Counted from the first letter of the stretch, positions 32,105 to 41,132 are shown. The stretch: 49,455 nucleotides of DNA from an uncultured Alphaproteobacteria bacterium (GCA_910587405.1 CAJUKS010000013.1:1-49455), one strand, 5' to 3'. The notes: generated from the letters alone by a model not told the origin. Program-made: numbers and translations.

Positions 32105-34603
32105 ATGAAACGCTTATTATTGTTGTCTGTTGCAGGCAGTTTGTTGGGGGCCCCGAGTGTAAAGGCCGAAGATCCGACTATTATAGCCTCTCCGGTTTAT
32201 GAAGGTTTGAAGCAGACGGCCGTATCAATCGGCCGCAGTGACGAATGGGCAGCCCGAAACGCAACCTTTAAGGACAATTCGGCGGCTTTGGGCGGCGGAA
32301 TCGGTAACAGCGGTTATCTCTATTTGTACGGCAACAATACTTTTGAAAATAATTTTTCTGATTGGGGCGGCGGTGCCATTGATCAAAACGGAATCGCGAC
32401 ACTGACGGGAAACAATACGTTTATCGGCAATCGTTCTTTTAACCGCGGCGGCGCAATACATTCTACCTGGTATACCATTATCAAACCGGGGGACGAACCG
32501 GGCAAAACCGTGTTTCGGGACAACAGAGCTTCGGCCGGCGGCGCAATAGCCACAATGGCGGCAACGCTGTATGTCGATAATGCCGAATTTGTTAACAACC
32601 GCGCCGAAGACACGCGAAACAACACCGGCGTTCTTACTCATAATCAAGGCGGCGCCGTCTTTGCCGCCGGCAATAACAATTACTTTTTAAATTCGGTGTT
32701 TCGCGAAAATCATGCCTATGCCGGCGGCGCAATTTTGACCGGTTTTGCACAAGGACTTATCGGTCCGGATACGGCTTTTGAAGGATTGTCGCTGTATAAC
32801 ACGTCTTTTTATGACAATAAAGCGATTGACAAAGGCGGCGCGTTGGCGGTGATCGGCGCGACGATCATTGCCGCCGGAGAAAACGGAATCAGCGAATTTA
32901 AGGGCAATGGGCTGGACAACGGAAAAAACGAAGCGATTTATATGACCAACGAGCATATCAGCGGTGCCGAAAGCATAACGCCAACGCTTGTTTTTAAGAC
33001 GTTTAACGGCGGCAAGATCATTATGCACGACGATATTTACGGCAATGATTATGACGTTGACGTTTTTGGCGGCGTCAGCAACAATTTAACCGCCGAAGTG
33101 CTGGATGACATCATTGCGGAAGAAGTCGGCGATGTGTTGGCCGGCGTCAGCGGAGAAGGCAACGGCGAATTTTATCTTTACGGAACGATAAACGGAGCGG
33201 CCAACTTTAACGCGCGATCCGGCGCAACCGTTCATTTGGGCCGCGATGCCGAAATCAACACCAAAAATTACAAATCGGAAAACGCGATCCTGAAACTCGA
33301 TATCTCGGTCGATGCCGATAACAGACAGGTTCAAAACGGCATTATTAAGATCAGCGGAGACGTCGAAGGTACGACTCAGGTGATTGTCAATGCGGACAGT
33401 CCGAAGGTTTATGACGGCGCGGCAACGCTGTTTGTCAGCGCGCCGAACGACGATGCGGCCACGGCTTCCGCTTTTGACGTTGTGCGGGTCATCGGCAGTC
33501 CGTATATGTGGAATTCGGTTTCCAATTACGGGGGAGAAACGGCCGGCAACCACTGGTATCTTACTTTGACCGATCAGAAAAATCCCAATTATACGGAAGA
33601 AAATCCCGGTGACGACAATAAGCCCGGCGAAGATAACAAACCGGGCGGCGACAATAACAAGCCAAACGTTCAGTATACGCCCGAAATTGCGGCATTTGCC
33701 GGACTTCACGGCATTGCCGTCGAACAAAACCGGAGCGTTGCCGACAGTGTGGCAAAAGGGCTTTCTTTTGCAAAGAACATCGACTGCTGCAGCACAACAA
33801 CCGAAAAGCAGGCGTGGATCAACGTTACCCGCGAAAATGCGAATATCAAAGCACCGGCAGATATGGACGCGAAGATTAACGGCGTAACCGCCGGAATGGA
33901 CATTTACGGTAACGGAGCCAACCGGGTCGGCGTATTCGGCGCTTATCGTCGCGGCAAATATGACCTTTCGGGCAAAGGGGACTTCCCTTCGGCACTGGAA
34001 TCGGACGTCAGAAACAAAAGCTGGCTGGGCGGGTTGTATTTTAAGCGTCATTGTGACGCATGGCATGCTCTGGCAATGATCTTTGCCGGTAAACAAAGCA
34101 TGGACATTCGTACCGAAGATCATGCAGCTTCGGCGGATACCGATGCGTTTCAGTATGGTTTAAGCGCCCGTTTGGGAAAAGCGGTTGTGTTGGGCAAACG
34201 CCTGAGTGTCACTCCGGAAGCCGGCGTTTTCTATACGGCGATCGATATCGATCGGCTGCATGACAATGTCGGGAAGGGAGCCGACTATGACGTTATGCAT
34301 TATTTTGAAGCGGAACTGGGCGCCAAGTTGGAATATCGGTTCTGTGAAAAAGATTGCATGAAGCGGGTGTATTTTGAACCCAGCCTGATTCAGACCTATG
34401 CCGACGGCAATCATACCCGTCTTTTGAGCCGGAGCGGAACCATGGATGTCAAGTCGTATAAAAACCAGACCCTCGGACGGATGGAACTGGGCGGAGATTT
34501 GGGATTGAACTCGAAGTTCTCCGGCTATGCCCGCACCGGATACACTTTCGGCGACAACTATACGGCTTATGATTTTATGTTGGGTTTGAATTATAAGTTT
34601 TAG
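32105..34603 (+). CDS. Autotransporter with Pmp-like beta-helix passenger
   Basis: This 832-aa protein has a signal peptide (residues 1-21, cleavage near VKA). The passenger (about 25-500) is built of repeats with GGAI/GGG-x-I and F-x-N-N turns (FKDNSAALGGGIGNSG, GGAIDQNG, FRDNRASAGGAIATM), as in right-handed beta-helix adhesins and chlamydial Pmp proteins. A Pro/Gly/Asp/Lys linker follows (NPGDDNKPGEDNKPGGDNN). The C-terminal 270 residues form a beta-barrel translocator ending LGLNYKF, with the terminal aromatic residue needed for BAM assembly. Ribosome site AAGGA is present and a terminator follows. It should expose or secrete an adhesin-like passenger. Confidence 0.93.
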   Translation: MKRLLLLSVAGSLLGAPSVKAEDPTIIASPVYEGLKQTAVSIGRSDEWAARNATFKDNSAALGGGIGNSGYLYLYGNNTFENNFSDWGGGAIDQNGIATLTGNNTFIGNRSFNRGGAIHSTWYTIIKPGDEPGKTVFRDNRASAGGAIATMAATLYVDNAEFVNNRAEDTRNNTGVLTHNQGGAVFAAGNNNYFLNSVFRENHAYAGGAILTGFAQGLIGPDTAFEGLSLYNTSFYDNKAIDKGGALAVIGATIIAAGENGISEFKGNGLDNGKNEAIYMTNEHISGAESITPTLVFKTFNGGKIIMHDDIYGNDYDVDVFGGVSNNLTAEVLDDIIAEEVGDVLAGVSGEGNGEFYLYGTINGAANFNARSGATVHLGRDAEINTKNYKSENAILKLDISVDADNRQVQNGIIKISGDVEGTTQVIVNADSPKVYDGAATLFVSAPNDDAATASAFDVVRVIGSPYMWNSVSNYGGETAGNHWYLTLTDQKNPNYTEENPGDDNKPGEDNKPGGDNNKPNVQYTPEIAAFAGLHGIAVEQNRSVADSVAKGLSFAKNIDCCSTTTEKQAWINVTRENANIKAPADMDAKINGVTAGMDIYGNGANRVGVFGAYRRGKYDLSGKGDFPSALESDVRNKSWLGGLYFKRHCDAWHALAMIFAGKQSMDIRTEDHAASADTDAFQYGLSARLGKAVVLGKRLSVTPEAGVFYTAIDIDRLHDNVGKGADYDVMHYFEAELGAKLEYRFCEKDCMKRVYFEPSLIQTYADGNHTRLLSRSGTMDVKSYKNQTLGRMELGGDLGLNSKFSGYARTGYTFGDNYTAYDFMLGLNYKF

Positions 34604-34624
34604 GCTTTGAGTTTCCGGCTAAGC

Positions 34625-34662
34625 AAAAACAGTCTCCGGCGTTGACCGAAGACTGTTTTTTT
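34625..34662. terminator. Terminator after the autotransporter gene
   Basis: AAAAACAGTC and GACTGTTTTT with inner CGG/CCG pairing, followed by T7. Convergent with the minus-strand gene at 34678 and usable from both sides. Confidence 0.85.
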
Positions 34663-34677
34663 GTGCCGTAAGCGGGA

Positions 34678-35355
34678 CTATTCGACCAAAATTGCCGCCA
34701 CATAGCTGTCACAGTCGGCAATTGTGATTTCTCCGGTAGAGAAGTCGAGACAGTAATTGTAATCACGGTCTTTTTCGAGGTCTCCGCAGGTGTACAGATA
34801 GCGCCGTTCCTGCAGCAGCGGTTCGCCGCATTCGAGCAGGTTGTTGCAAATCATTGCTCGTTTGGCATAAATCTGCTTAATTTCGCTTTCGTTGGGCAGT
34901 CGTCCGTTAAAATGTTTGATATAGGTTCTGATGTCACCGGGAAAATCGCTTTCAACAATGATTTCTCTTAACAGCGTCAACGTCGGCGAAACGGCGATGC
35001 CGCGAACATGATCGAAAGCTTTGCCGACTTTGTTGCGGGGACGATACGCAATTTCCTGCTCTATTCCCAGGTAAGGAGAAGTATATTTTATTCTCCGTGC
35101 CTTTTGGATCACCGGTTGCGGGTGATAAACATACGGAAGCGTACCGGCGCCGGCATTGAAGAATGACGGGCAGTATCGGGGATAAGGCCGATCTTCGGGC
35201 TCCGGATCCGGTTTGGCGTTTGCGGTGTGGACCGGGATTGATGTTTTGCGGATCAGCCACCGGATTCCTTTCAGAACGACCAACAGAACCAAGATCAAAA
35301 TAACGGTCAGGACCAACTGAAGTTCCGAATCCGTTAAAATAATTAAATTGCACAT
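34678..35355 (-). CDS. Single-span membrane protein, unknown
   Basis: This 225-aa protein has one N-terminal membrane helix (LQLVLTVILILVLLVVLKGI, about 12-31). A Pro-rich stretch follows (AKPDPEPEDRPYPRYCPSFF), then a soluble domain with cysteines near CNNLLECGEPLLQ and YLYTCGDLEK. No family is recognised. There is no Shine-Dalgarno site. The AATTATT motif seen before other Bacteroidetes-like genes lies here just inside the predicted start (codons 3-6), so the true start may be further in, for example the TTG at codon 14. The membrane helix would survive either way. Confidence 0.65.
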   Translation of the reverse strand: MCNLIILTDSELQLVLTVILILVLLVVLKGIRWLIRKTSIPVHTANAKPDPEPEDRPYPRYCPSFFNAGAGTLPYVYHPQPVIQKARRIKYTSPYLGIEQEIAYRPRNKVGKAFDHVRGIAVSPTLTLLREIIVESDFPGDIRTYIKHFNGRLPNESEIKQIYAKRAMICNNLLECGEPLLQERRYLYTCGDLEKDRDYNYCLDFSTGEITIADCDSYVAAILVE

Positions 35356-35489
35356 AATGGTATTTTTTTAGTTATATAATAATTGACTTTGCTGATTTTG
35401 GTAGCATCAGTCCGGAAAAAAGTCAATCATTTTAAAACGGATCGGAACGGCCGGTTGTAAATACGGGGGCTTTGCCTTGGTCGGGGGTG

Positions 35490-35855
35490 TTATTTTTCGC
35501 TTCGGCGATAATTAATCCGGTAATTGCCGTCGGCGCTTTTCAGTTTCATTGTGAGGGGCGTTATTTCGAGAATTTGCCATTGATCGGAAAAGTCTATCGT
35601 CTGTCCGTTGCCGATGCTTTTGCCGGACAAAAACAGTCTGCCGTTTTTCAATGCCCATTTTTGATATTTGAGCGTTGCCATGCCGATGGATGATGCGGTG
35701 CCGTCGGGCAGCAACGTTATCCCTTGAACATACGGACTGTCCGGTGCGGTTTCTTCAATCCAGCGCCCGCAAAAAACGCTCTTGTCTTCGGCGGCGGGGG
35801 TGCTGCATGCGGCAATCAAAAAGATTGCAAGCATTAAAAAAGAAAATTGTTTCAT
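35490..35855 (-). CDS. Lipocalin-like lipoprotein
   Basis: This 121-aa protein has lipobox IAAC (C16), then a short beta-rich domain. The beginning CGRWIEETAPDSP, the middle ITLLPDGTASSIGMATLKYQ, WALKNGRLFLSGKSIGNGQ and the closing WQILEITPLTMKLKS are the pattern of small lipocalin-type (Lipocalin_5-like) lipoproteins. The ligand is unknown. It is an isolated minus-strand gene; GAGGATGAACA stands before the ATG. Confidence 0.8.
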   Translation of the reverse strand: MKQFSFLMLAIFLIAACSTPAAEDKSVFCGRWIEETAPDSPYVQGITLLPDGTASSIGMATLKYQKWALKNGRLFLSGKSIGNGQTIDFSDQWQILEITPLTMKLKSADGNYRINYRRSEK

Positions 35856-36056
35856 TGTTCATCCTCTGTTGTTATGAAGTTTAGAATATCATAAGATCCA
35901 AACCGTTCAATCTTTTTTGTGATTGCACTTGCGACAAACCTGTGATATGCTCTGTTTTGTCAAAAGCATTATTGTGTCCGATTATTGAGTCATCGGAAAT
36001 TGTTTCATAATAGGCTTTTTTCTTTTGAACATGTCTAACTCAAAATAAAAAAAATC

Positions 36057-36686
36057 ATGAAACAAATCAATCGTATTCAGGCAGAAGTGATTAACGGTAA
36101 CATTGCAGCCATGGCTGTGGATGCTGTTATTGTTCCTCAGTTTGACAGTTGTGCCTCTTATGGCGGTGTCGGCGGTGCAATGGCCCGTTCCGGCGCAAGA
36201 AGCGGTTTGGACGAGTATGATGCCCATGCTCAGAAACGTCCTTTGGCTTTCGGCGAAGCGTTTATGACAGCTTCCGGCGGCGGATACAGCAAGTATTTGC
36301 TGCATGTGGCAACGGTCGGCTGTGATGATGACAAGGCTTTTGCGGCTACCGGCCGTGCGGTTTACAAAGCGCTGCAACTGGCGGACAACGTCGGTCTCAA
36401 AACGATCGCGGTTCCGGCTATCGGCAACGGCATCATCGGTTGTCTGACTATGGAACAGTCGGCCAAAGCCGTTTTTGCAGCGGTGGCCCGCTTTGCAGAG
36501 CAGGCGGCGAGTGTTGAAAAAGTCTCGATGGTGATCTACGGTTCGCCGGCGGAAGCACAGTCGGCGCGTGAAGTTCTCGATAAGGAGGCTTACCTTGACA
36601 TTGCAGACGAAGTCGGCCAAAAGAAGTTCGATTTCGCCGAATGGGCGGTCGGTTTCGGTAAAGATCTGGCCGGCGAGGACTATTAG
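36057..36686 (+). CDS. Macrodomain protein
   Basis: This 209-aa protein shows the macrodomain fold for ADP-ribose derivatives. VDAVIVPQFDSCASYGGVGG (about 21-40) is the loop that replaces the usual N-x-x-L-x-x-GGG-V-A. ASGGGYSKYLLHVATVG leads to the second strand, and VPAIGNGIIGCL forms the phosphate-binding loop. Such proteins remove or bind ADP-ribose, often against toxins or in NAD metabolism. The absence of the usual asparagine in the first loop makes catalysis uncertain. There is no ribosome site (A-rich leader before the ATG), and a perfect terminator follows. Confidence 0.88.
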   Translation: MKQINRIQAEVINGNIAAMAVDAVIVPQFDSCASYGGVGGAMARSGARSGLDEYDAHAQKRPLAFGEAFMTASGGGYSKYLLHVATVGCDDDKAFAATGRAVYKALQLADNVGLKTIAVPAIGNGIIGCLTMEQSAKAVFAAVARFAEQAASVEKVSMVIYGSPAEAQSAREVLDKEAYLDIADEVGQKKFDFAEWAVGFGKDLAGEDY

Positions 36687-36705
36687 GAACACGATGTCTG
36701 AGTCC

Positions 36706-36747
36706 AAAAGTCCCTGAAATTGCGTTAGCAATTTCAGGGACTTTTTT
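36706..36747 (+). terminator. Terminator after the macrodomain gene
   Basis: AAAAGTCCCTGAAATTGC, loop GTTA, and its exact complement, ending in T6: an 18-bp perfect stem. Confidence 0.92.
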
Positions 36748-36911
36748 ATGCAAATCGGTACAAAAAACGGTTTCAATATTGAATTTATGTGGTACAATAA
36801 AAGAGCAAAAAGATATTATTATACATTATGGATTTGTTTATTATCGAACATCCGTTATCATAATTTTTATCTTTTGGTAAATTTGAATATTAATGACAAA
36901 AAATAGAAATC

Positions 36912-37598
36912 ATGAAAATAAGTGAAAAACAATTAGTCGCAAAAGCTTACGCATTTGCCCAAGAGTATCATGCCGGCGAAGCATCAGGACATGACTTTGA
37001 ACATATCAAAAGAGTTTATGCCAATGCCAAGTCCCTTTTGAAACAAGCCGTTAACGCAAACGACTTTATCGTCGAGATGAGTGCGTTGTTGCATGATGTT
37101 GATGATCGAAAGCTGAATACCGACGGAAACAATACCCGCCGTTTTCTTGAGAGCATCAACTTGGACGATGAGCAAATAAAAACAATAATCGATACCATTG
37201 AGGCGATCGGATATTCCAAAACAGGAGACAAACCTCAGTTGGAAACGATCGAAATGAGATTATTGTTTGATGCCGACAAGCTGGATGCAATCGGCGCAAT
37301 CGGTATCTGTCGTGTTCTGGCCTTTAGTTCCAAAATTCAAAGACCGTTGTTCGACGAGATGTTTTTTCCCAAAGATAAGATGACGTCGGAAGAATATATG
37401 GATCTGAAACGAAAGGACACCACGGTTAATCATTTTTTTGACAAGTTGTTGAAGCTGAAAAAGGCGATGCAAACAAAAGAAGGAAAGGCCGAGGCTGAAA
37501 AAAGACACCGTTTTATGGTCGACTTCTTAAAAGAATTTTTCCGCGAGCAAAATCAGACAGAATGGATTAAGTTCCTGGAAGATTTCGAAGCAAAGTAA
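36912..37598 (+). CDS. HD-domain phosphohydrolase
   Basis: This 228-aa protein carries the metal-binding HD signature: H27 and H31 in GHDFEHIKRV, H61-D62 in LLHDVDD, and a later aspartate in LFDADKLDAIGAIG (about 117). It resembles the YedJ/YpgQ-type HD hydrolases, some of which act on nucleotides. The C-terminal part is a charged helical region. There is no ribosome site before the ATG (AATAGAAATC). It stands alone with a terminator at 37614. The substrate cannot be told from sequence. Confidence 0.87.
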   Translation: MKISEKQLVAKAYAFAQEYHAGEASGHDFEHIKRVYANAKSLLKQAVNANDFIVEMSALLHDVDDRKLNTDGNNTRRFLESINLDDEQIKTIIDTIEAIGYSKTGDKPQLETIEMRLLFDADKLDAIGAIGICRVLAFSSKIQRPLFDEMFFPKDKMTSEEYMDLKRKDTTVNHFFDKLLKLKKAMQTKEGKAEAEKRHRFMVDFLKEFFREQNQTEWIKFLEDFEAK

Positions 37599-37613
37599 CT
37601 TCGCTGCGTCTTA

Positions 37614-37655
37614 AGGCATCCTTAACCGATCAAACGGTTTGGGATGCTTTTTTTT
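37614..37655 (+). terminator. Terminator after the HD gene
   Basis: GGCATCC and ACCG pair with CGGT and GGATGC around ATCAAA, followed by T8. Confidence 0.88.
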
Positions 37656-37700
37656 GCGCAAAAAGCGGGACTGAAATACAAAAGCCAAAACTTTTAACGG

Positions 37701-38618
37701 TTAATAAGGAAAATTTTCCTGTTGCGATATTTTCAGACGTAATTCGTACAGCCCTCTGTTCGGGGAGCGGTTTTTTTCAATATCCTTCATCAGGCAATGA
37801 AGAACGCAATAGGTGGAATTGCTCAAAATTGCCGGTACATTAAGTTTGAGTCCTGACAGGTTTTGGTAATGTTTCAAGACGTTGTTTAAGATTTCGGGAT
37901 TGTATTGTATGGCAAACTTGGTAAAGTCGTAGGAAATATCGCAAAAACCGCAATCTCCAAAATCATAAATGCCGGAAATTTTATCTTCTGCAAAATCAAA
38001 GGCTATGTTTTTGGGTTGGATATCAAAATGGCCAAATGCATTTTTGGAAATTTGGGAGTGATTCGTAAATTCGTCACAAAAACGAGTAACAAAGTTCTGC
38101 TCTTGCCGTGTCAGTTCATTGCGTTTTTTGAAAAACTCTTTTATTCCGTTCAGGGGATAAAGTCCGGCAATACCTTTTAATTGCGGAAGGTTCGGGGTAT
38201 TGATCTTGTCGGTCAGCGAATGCAGCTCATACATAAAAAGGGCAACGTCATGACAGAACTTGTCTTTTCGGGGAGGCGCGAGTCTTTGATAGTGTTTGTT
38301 TTGAAATGTTTCGCCTTGTATCATTTCGTGGATCGAAAATGTAAAATGATTCTTAAAAACGGTGCTTTCCGGAATTTTCAGCGTTGTTTTTCCTTTCAAA
38401 AATGACAACACATTTTTTTCCAAAAGCAGTTTTTCCAATTTGGCATCATCTTTTGCAAATTTAACAATCAAATGTTTGTTGAGCAAATAAGCATAAGAGT
38501 TGCATGCTTCTGACACACAAGGCTCGATATCGGAAACATTACCTATTGCCGGCGCAACGATATCTCTTATAAGTTCCAGATCTTGCGCCTGTTTTATTGT
38601 AATAAAGTTGTTGTTCAT
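37701..38618 (-). CDS. APH-like phosphotransferase
   Basis: This 305-aa protein has a kinase-like fold. The N-lobe strand YLLNKHLIVKFAKDD contains the likely ATP-lysine. The catalytic loop is FGHFDIQPKNIAFD (about 203-216), matching H-x-D-x4-N, and the metal-binding segment is GIYDFGD. This is the aminoglycoside/choline kinase superfamily. Resistance is possible, but most such genes in commensals phosphorylate other small molecules. The ATG at 38618 has only a weak site (GGACTGCAG). The frame stays open about 29 codons further upstream without another ATG, so the N-terminus may be truncated. Confidence 0.82.
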   Translation of the reverse strand: MNNNFITIKQAQDLELIRDIVAPAIGNVSDIEPCVSEACNSYAYLLNKHLIVKFAKDDAKLEKLLLEKNVLSFLKGKTTLKIPESTVFKNHFTFSIHEMIQGETFQNKHYQRLAPPRKDKFCHDVALFMYELHSLTDKINTPNLPQLKGIAGLYPLNGIKEFFKKRNELTRQEQNFVTRFCDEFTNHSQISKNAFGHFDIQPKNIAFDFAEDKISGIYDFGDCGFCDISYDFTKFAIQYNPEILNNVLKHYQNLSGLKLNVPAILSNSTYCVLHCLMKDIEKNRSPNRGLYELRLKISQQENFPY

Positions 38619-39017
38619 GGTCTGCAGTCCAAAATCGAATTTATCGTCAACAAGCAGGGCATGCCGGCATCTGACGATTTTATTGTCTGATATGATTGGC
38701 GTTCATTTTAAGCAAATTGTTTTCGCACAGATACTGTTCTATGGAATTATAAAAGTTCATTACACACCTTTTTCCGATTGCCGTTTAGGCATAAATTATG
38801 CATTTTTCAGGCTTAAAGTCAATATGTGGTCTGATTGAAGCCGAAAAAATCGACGGCAAATTGATATTTTGAGTTTTATGACGAACGGAACTTTGCGAAG
38901 ATAACCCGGGGCCTAATCAATCTGAACCGTGGTAATTTGATTTTGTTATGTAAATTTTAACAATGATCAATTAATCTGAAATAATATAAATATTAGGTAT
39001 TAAGCGGTGGCAATAAC
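38619..39017. other. Gene-free stretch with possible remnant frame
   Basis: On the minus strand the frame of the APH-like gene continues upstream as codons reading DNKIVRCRHALLVDDKFDFG. In another frame, an ATG at 38760 opens 26 codons (MNFYNSIEQYLCENNLLKMN). They may be fragments of one decayed reading frame. Right of 38780 I see only A/T-rich leader sequence for the acetyltransferase gene. Confidence 0.35.
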
Positions 39018-39461
39018 ATGAAACTGATTGAGATAAAGAAACGAAATCCGGAACTGCTTGAAAAGCTGTTGCTTGTCTGGGAAAGTTCGGTCAGAGCAAC
39101 ACATTTATTTTTATCAAACGATGAGATAAATAAAATCAAACGGTACGTCCCGCAAGCATTGAACAGTATACCGATTTTGTTGGTTGCCGAAGATGAAAAC
39201 GGAAATCCGTTAGGATTCATGGGAATTGCGGAACAAATGCTTGAAATGTTGTTTGTTTCAAATGACAATCGGGGACAAGGGATCGGAAAGCAACTGCTGC
39301 AATATGGTATTGAAAAGTATTCTGTAAACAAACTTGCCGTCAATGAACAGAATCCTCTTGCCAAAGGTTTTTATGAACATATGGGATTTACGGTTTATAA
39401 GAGAACGGAATTGGATGAGCAGGGAAATCCGTATCCGTTACTGTATATGAAAAGGAACTGA
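39018..39461 (+). CDS. GNAT acetyltransferase, YjaB-like
   Basis: This 147-aa protein contains the acetyl-CoA pyrophosphate loop NRGQGIGKQLL (about 87-97, R/Q-x-x-G-x-G/A). VNEQNPLAKGFYEHMGFTVYKRTELDEQG, given here in part as NEQNPLAKGFYEHMGF, and the closing PYPLLYM are the exact style of E. coli YjaB. It probably acetylates a small molecule or protein amine. The start is supported weakly (GGTGGCAATAAC before the ATG). It lies in a run of small accessory genes with a second, unrelated GNAT gene on the other strand. Confidence 0.88.
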   Translation: MKLIEIKKRNPELLEKLLLVWESSVRATHLFLSNDEINKIKRYVPQALNSIPILLVAEDENGNPLGFMGIAEQMLEMLFVSNDNRGQGIGKQLLQYGIEKYSVNKLAVNEQNPLAKGFYEHMGFTVYKRTELDEQGNPYPLLYMKRN

Positions 39462-39526
39462 TTTACGGTTAACTTGTAGAAATTTGGTAAGCCGAATTTA
39501 TAAAGTTGCGCACGTATTTATATTTT

Positions 39527-40081
39527 CTACACTATAACGGTATTGTCCGGCTCGGTTTTTATCCAAACACGTTTTTCTTCAGGATTGTCAACCGTGGTCG
39601 GCTTATCTTCTAATCCGCCAAACGCGGCCATTACTTTTTTCATTGTTTTGTAAGATGCGATATTGGCGGCATTGCAAGAAATTAAAACGTCTTTAAGGTT
39701 CAATTTGTCATGGGCATATTTACAACACAATTTCAATCCTTGCGCTGCAAAGCCGTTTCTCCGAGCCGAGGGGATTGTTGAATAGGCTATATGCCCGCCG
39801 CAGATTTTTAAATATTCAGTTAAACTATGGCGGATATCATAAAGACCGATAAATTTTTCATTATAAATCAGCCATAAATAGGTGTTGGGAACATGGCCCG
39901 AAGGGAGATTTTTACCGTTTCTCATATCTTCGCAATCACGTTTGTAATCTGCAAAACGTTCATATGCAAAAGCCTTTTTAATTCCTTGTATATCGTATGG
40001 GGAAGGGGACTTTTTATATTCCAGCAGGCCCTCTTGAAAAGATTGCCAATATTTTTCTTCAGGCAAAATCAATTTGAGCAT
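39527..40081 (-). CDS. GNAT-family acetyltransferase, RimJ-like
   Basis: This 184-aa protein has the GNAT layout: an N-terminal strand (LKLILPEEKYW), YLWLIYNEKFIGLYDIRHSLTEY in the middle (shown in part), then GGHIAYSTIPSARRNGFAAQG with the acetyl-CoA loop at about 118-124, and NIASYKTMKKVMAAFGG near the end. It resembles the uncharacterised acetyltransferases often annotated near antibiotic or stress genes. I start at ATG 40081 with AAGGAAAAA upstream; a TTG two codons earlier is less likely. Confidence 0.86.
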   Translation of the reverse strand: MLKLILPEEKYWQSFQEGLLEYKKSPSPYDIQGIKKAFAYERFADYKRDCEDMRNGKNLPSGHVPNTYLWLIYNEKFIGLYDIRHSLTEYLKICGGHIAYSTIPSARRNGFAAQGLKLCCKYAHDKLNLKDVLISCNAANIASYKTMKKVMAAFGGLEDKPTTVDNPEEKRVWIKTEPDNTVIV

Positions 40082-40287
40082 AAACAATTTTTCCTTTTGG
40101 TCGGCTATGTAATCTATATAAAAATTTTATCTTTATAAAATTAGTTTTCAAGTAATTTCTTGTAAGGATTTCAAATACTAAAACGCTTATGTTTTCTAAA
40201 TTCATAGCAAAAAGCCCGAAAAGCAGACTCAAAAGCGCCTTTGCAAAAAGGCTTGAAATCGGACTAAATAAGCTCTTGTTTAAAAAG

Positions 40288-40312
40288 AAAAAATCCGCAA
40301 TAAATGCGGAAT
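40288..40312 (-). terminator. Terminator of tRNA-Thr
   Basis: On the minus strand TTCCGCA and TGCGGA flank TTTAT, followed by T6, 10 bases after the CCA end. Confidence 0.8.
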
Positions 40313-40321
40313 TACTATAAA

Positions 40322-40396
40322 TGGTGCCGCTAGCAAGAATCGGACTTGCGACCCCACCCTTACCAAGGGTGTGCTCTACCACTGAGCTATAGCGGC
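40322..40396 (-). tRNA. tRNA-Thr (GGU)
   Basis: The minus strand from 40396 reads GCCGCTATAGCTCAGTGG and folds as a complete tRNA. The acceptor is GCCGCTA/TAGCGGC, the anticodon arm ACCCTTGGTAAGGGT with GGT, and CCA is encoded. The T arm reads CAAGTCCGATTCTTG, with TCCGATTC in place of TTCGAAT-type loops. A copy of its first 25 bases lies upstream at 40544-40568. Confidence 0.96.
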
Positions 40397-40543
40397 ATAA
40401 TAATCTTTTTTAACCGAGCCCACCCTACGGGTGTGCCTTTGGCATCTAAGCTCATTTCGGTTGCTGACGCTGCCCTTCTTCGCTAAGATGTTCCAAAGAG
40501 CTTACAGACAAAATTGATACAACGTATCAATTTTACTTAGCGC

Positions 40544-40568
40544 TACCACTGAGCTATAGCGGCATAAC
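40544..40568 (-). repeat. Partial copy of the tRNA-Thr 5' end
   Basis: CTACCACTGAGCTATAGCGG plus CATAA on the plus strand repeats the tRNA-Thr 5' end and its two flanking bases exactly. The copy breaks off after the D arm. The 147 bp between it and the intact gene hold an inverted repeat AAATTGATAC/GTATCAATTT. Confidence 0.85.
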
Positions 40569-40880
40569 TGAATTGAGGGGAATATAGAACATCTTTTTAA
40601 TAAATGCAATAATTTTTTAATATAATCGGAAAAATTTTTGATAAAGTTTTTAATGTATTGATTTTTCATGTTATTTAGGCGGTTTGAAATAACAAGGTGT
40701 CGAAAATATTTTTAATATGGCTGAAATGGGGTTAAGCATCTGAAATCAAAATGTCGGTTTGGACCTAAAATTGCAACCGTTTCTGTTTTAATGATGCTGT
40801 CGGAGGTTTATTTTGGGTTTTGGGTTGCTATCAGGGTTAAAAAAAACTATATTTACAGATGAATGGAAAAAGGATGAACT
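40569..40880. other. Gene-free leader region
   Basis: A/T-rich sequence between the tRNA-Thr fragment and the small membrane protein gene. I see no gene and no convincing structure. A 100-codon frame from 40813 overlaps the real gene in another frame and is rejected. Confidence 0.4.
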
Positions 40881-41132
40881 ATGCAAAAAGTACTATCGTG
40901 GATTTTTATGTTTTTGGCGGCCGGGTTGTTTTTTACGGTTTTCTTATATGTGGCTTCAATTGTTATTCCGTTGTTGCTGCTGGTTGCTGTCTTCGGTTTT
41001 TGGTGGATCCGTTATAAACAGCAAAAGGCGCTCAAGCTGTCTGATGACGTCGGTCTCCGGCAGCGTCGGCGTCGGCCTCAAGGCGAAATTATTGATGCAG
41101 AATATGAAATTATAGATGACGACAAACGTTAA
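40881..41132 (+). CDS. Small two-helix membrane protein
   Basis: This 83-aa protein has two adjoining hydrophobic helices (about 5-24 WIFMFLAAGLFFTVFLYVAS and 26-43 VIPLLLLVAVFGFWWIRY). A basic then acidic tail follows (QRRRRPQGEIIDAEYEIIDDD). The IIDAEYEIIDD ending is common in small alphaproteobacterial membrane proteins of unknown role. Ribosome site AAAAGGATG stands before the ATG. It ends 15 bp before the ROK kinase gene and is probably co-transcribed. Confidence 0.75.
   Translation: MQKVLSWIFMFLAAGLFFTVFLYVASIVIPLLLLVAVFGFWWIRYKQQKALKLSDDVGLRQRRRRPQGEIIDAEYEIIDDDKR

Noticed and set aside
35982..36797. 271-codon minus-strand frame
   Set aside because: It is antisense to the macrodomain gene and its terminator, and lacks protein-like composition.
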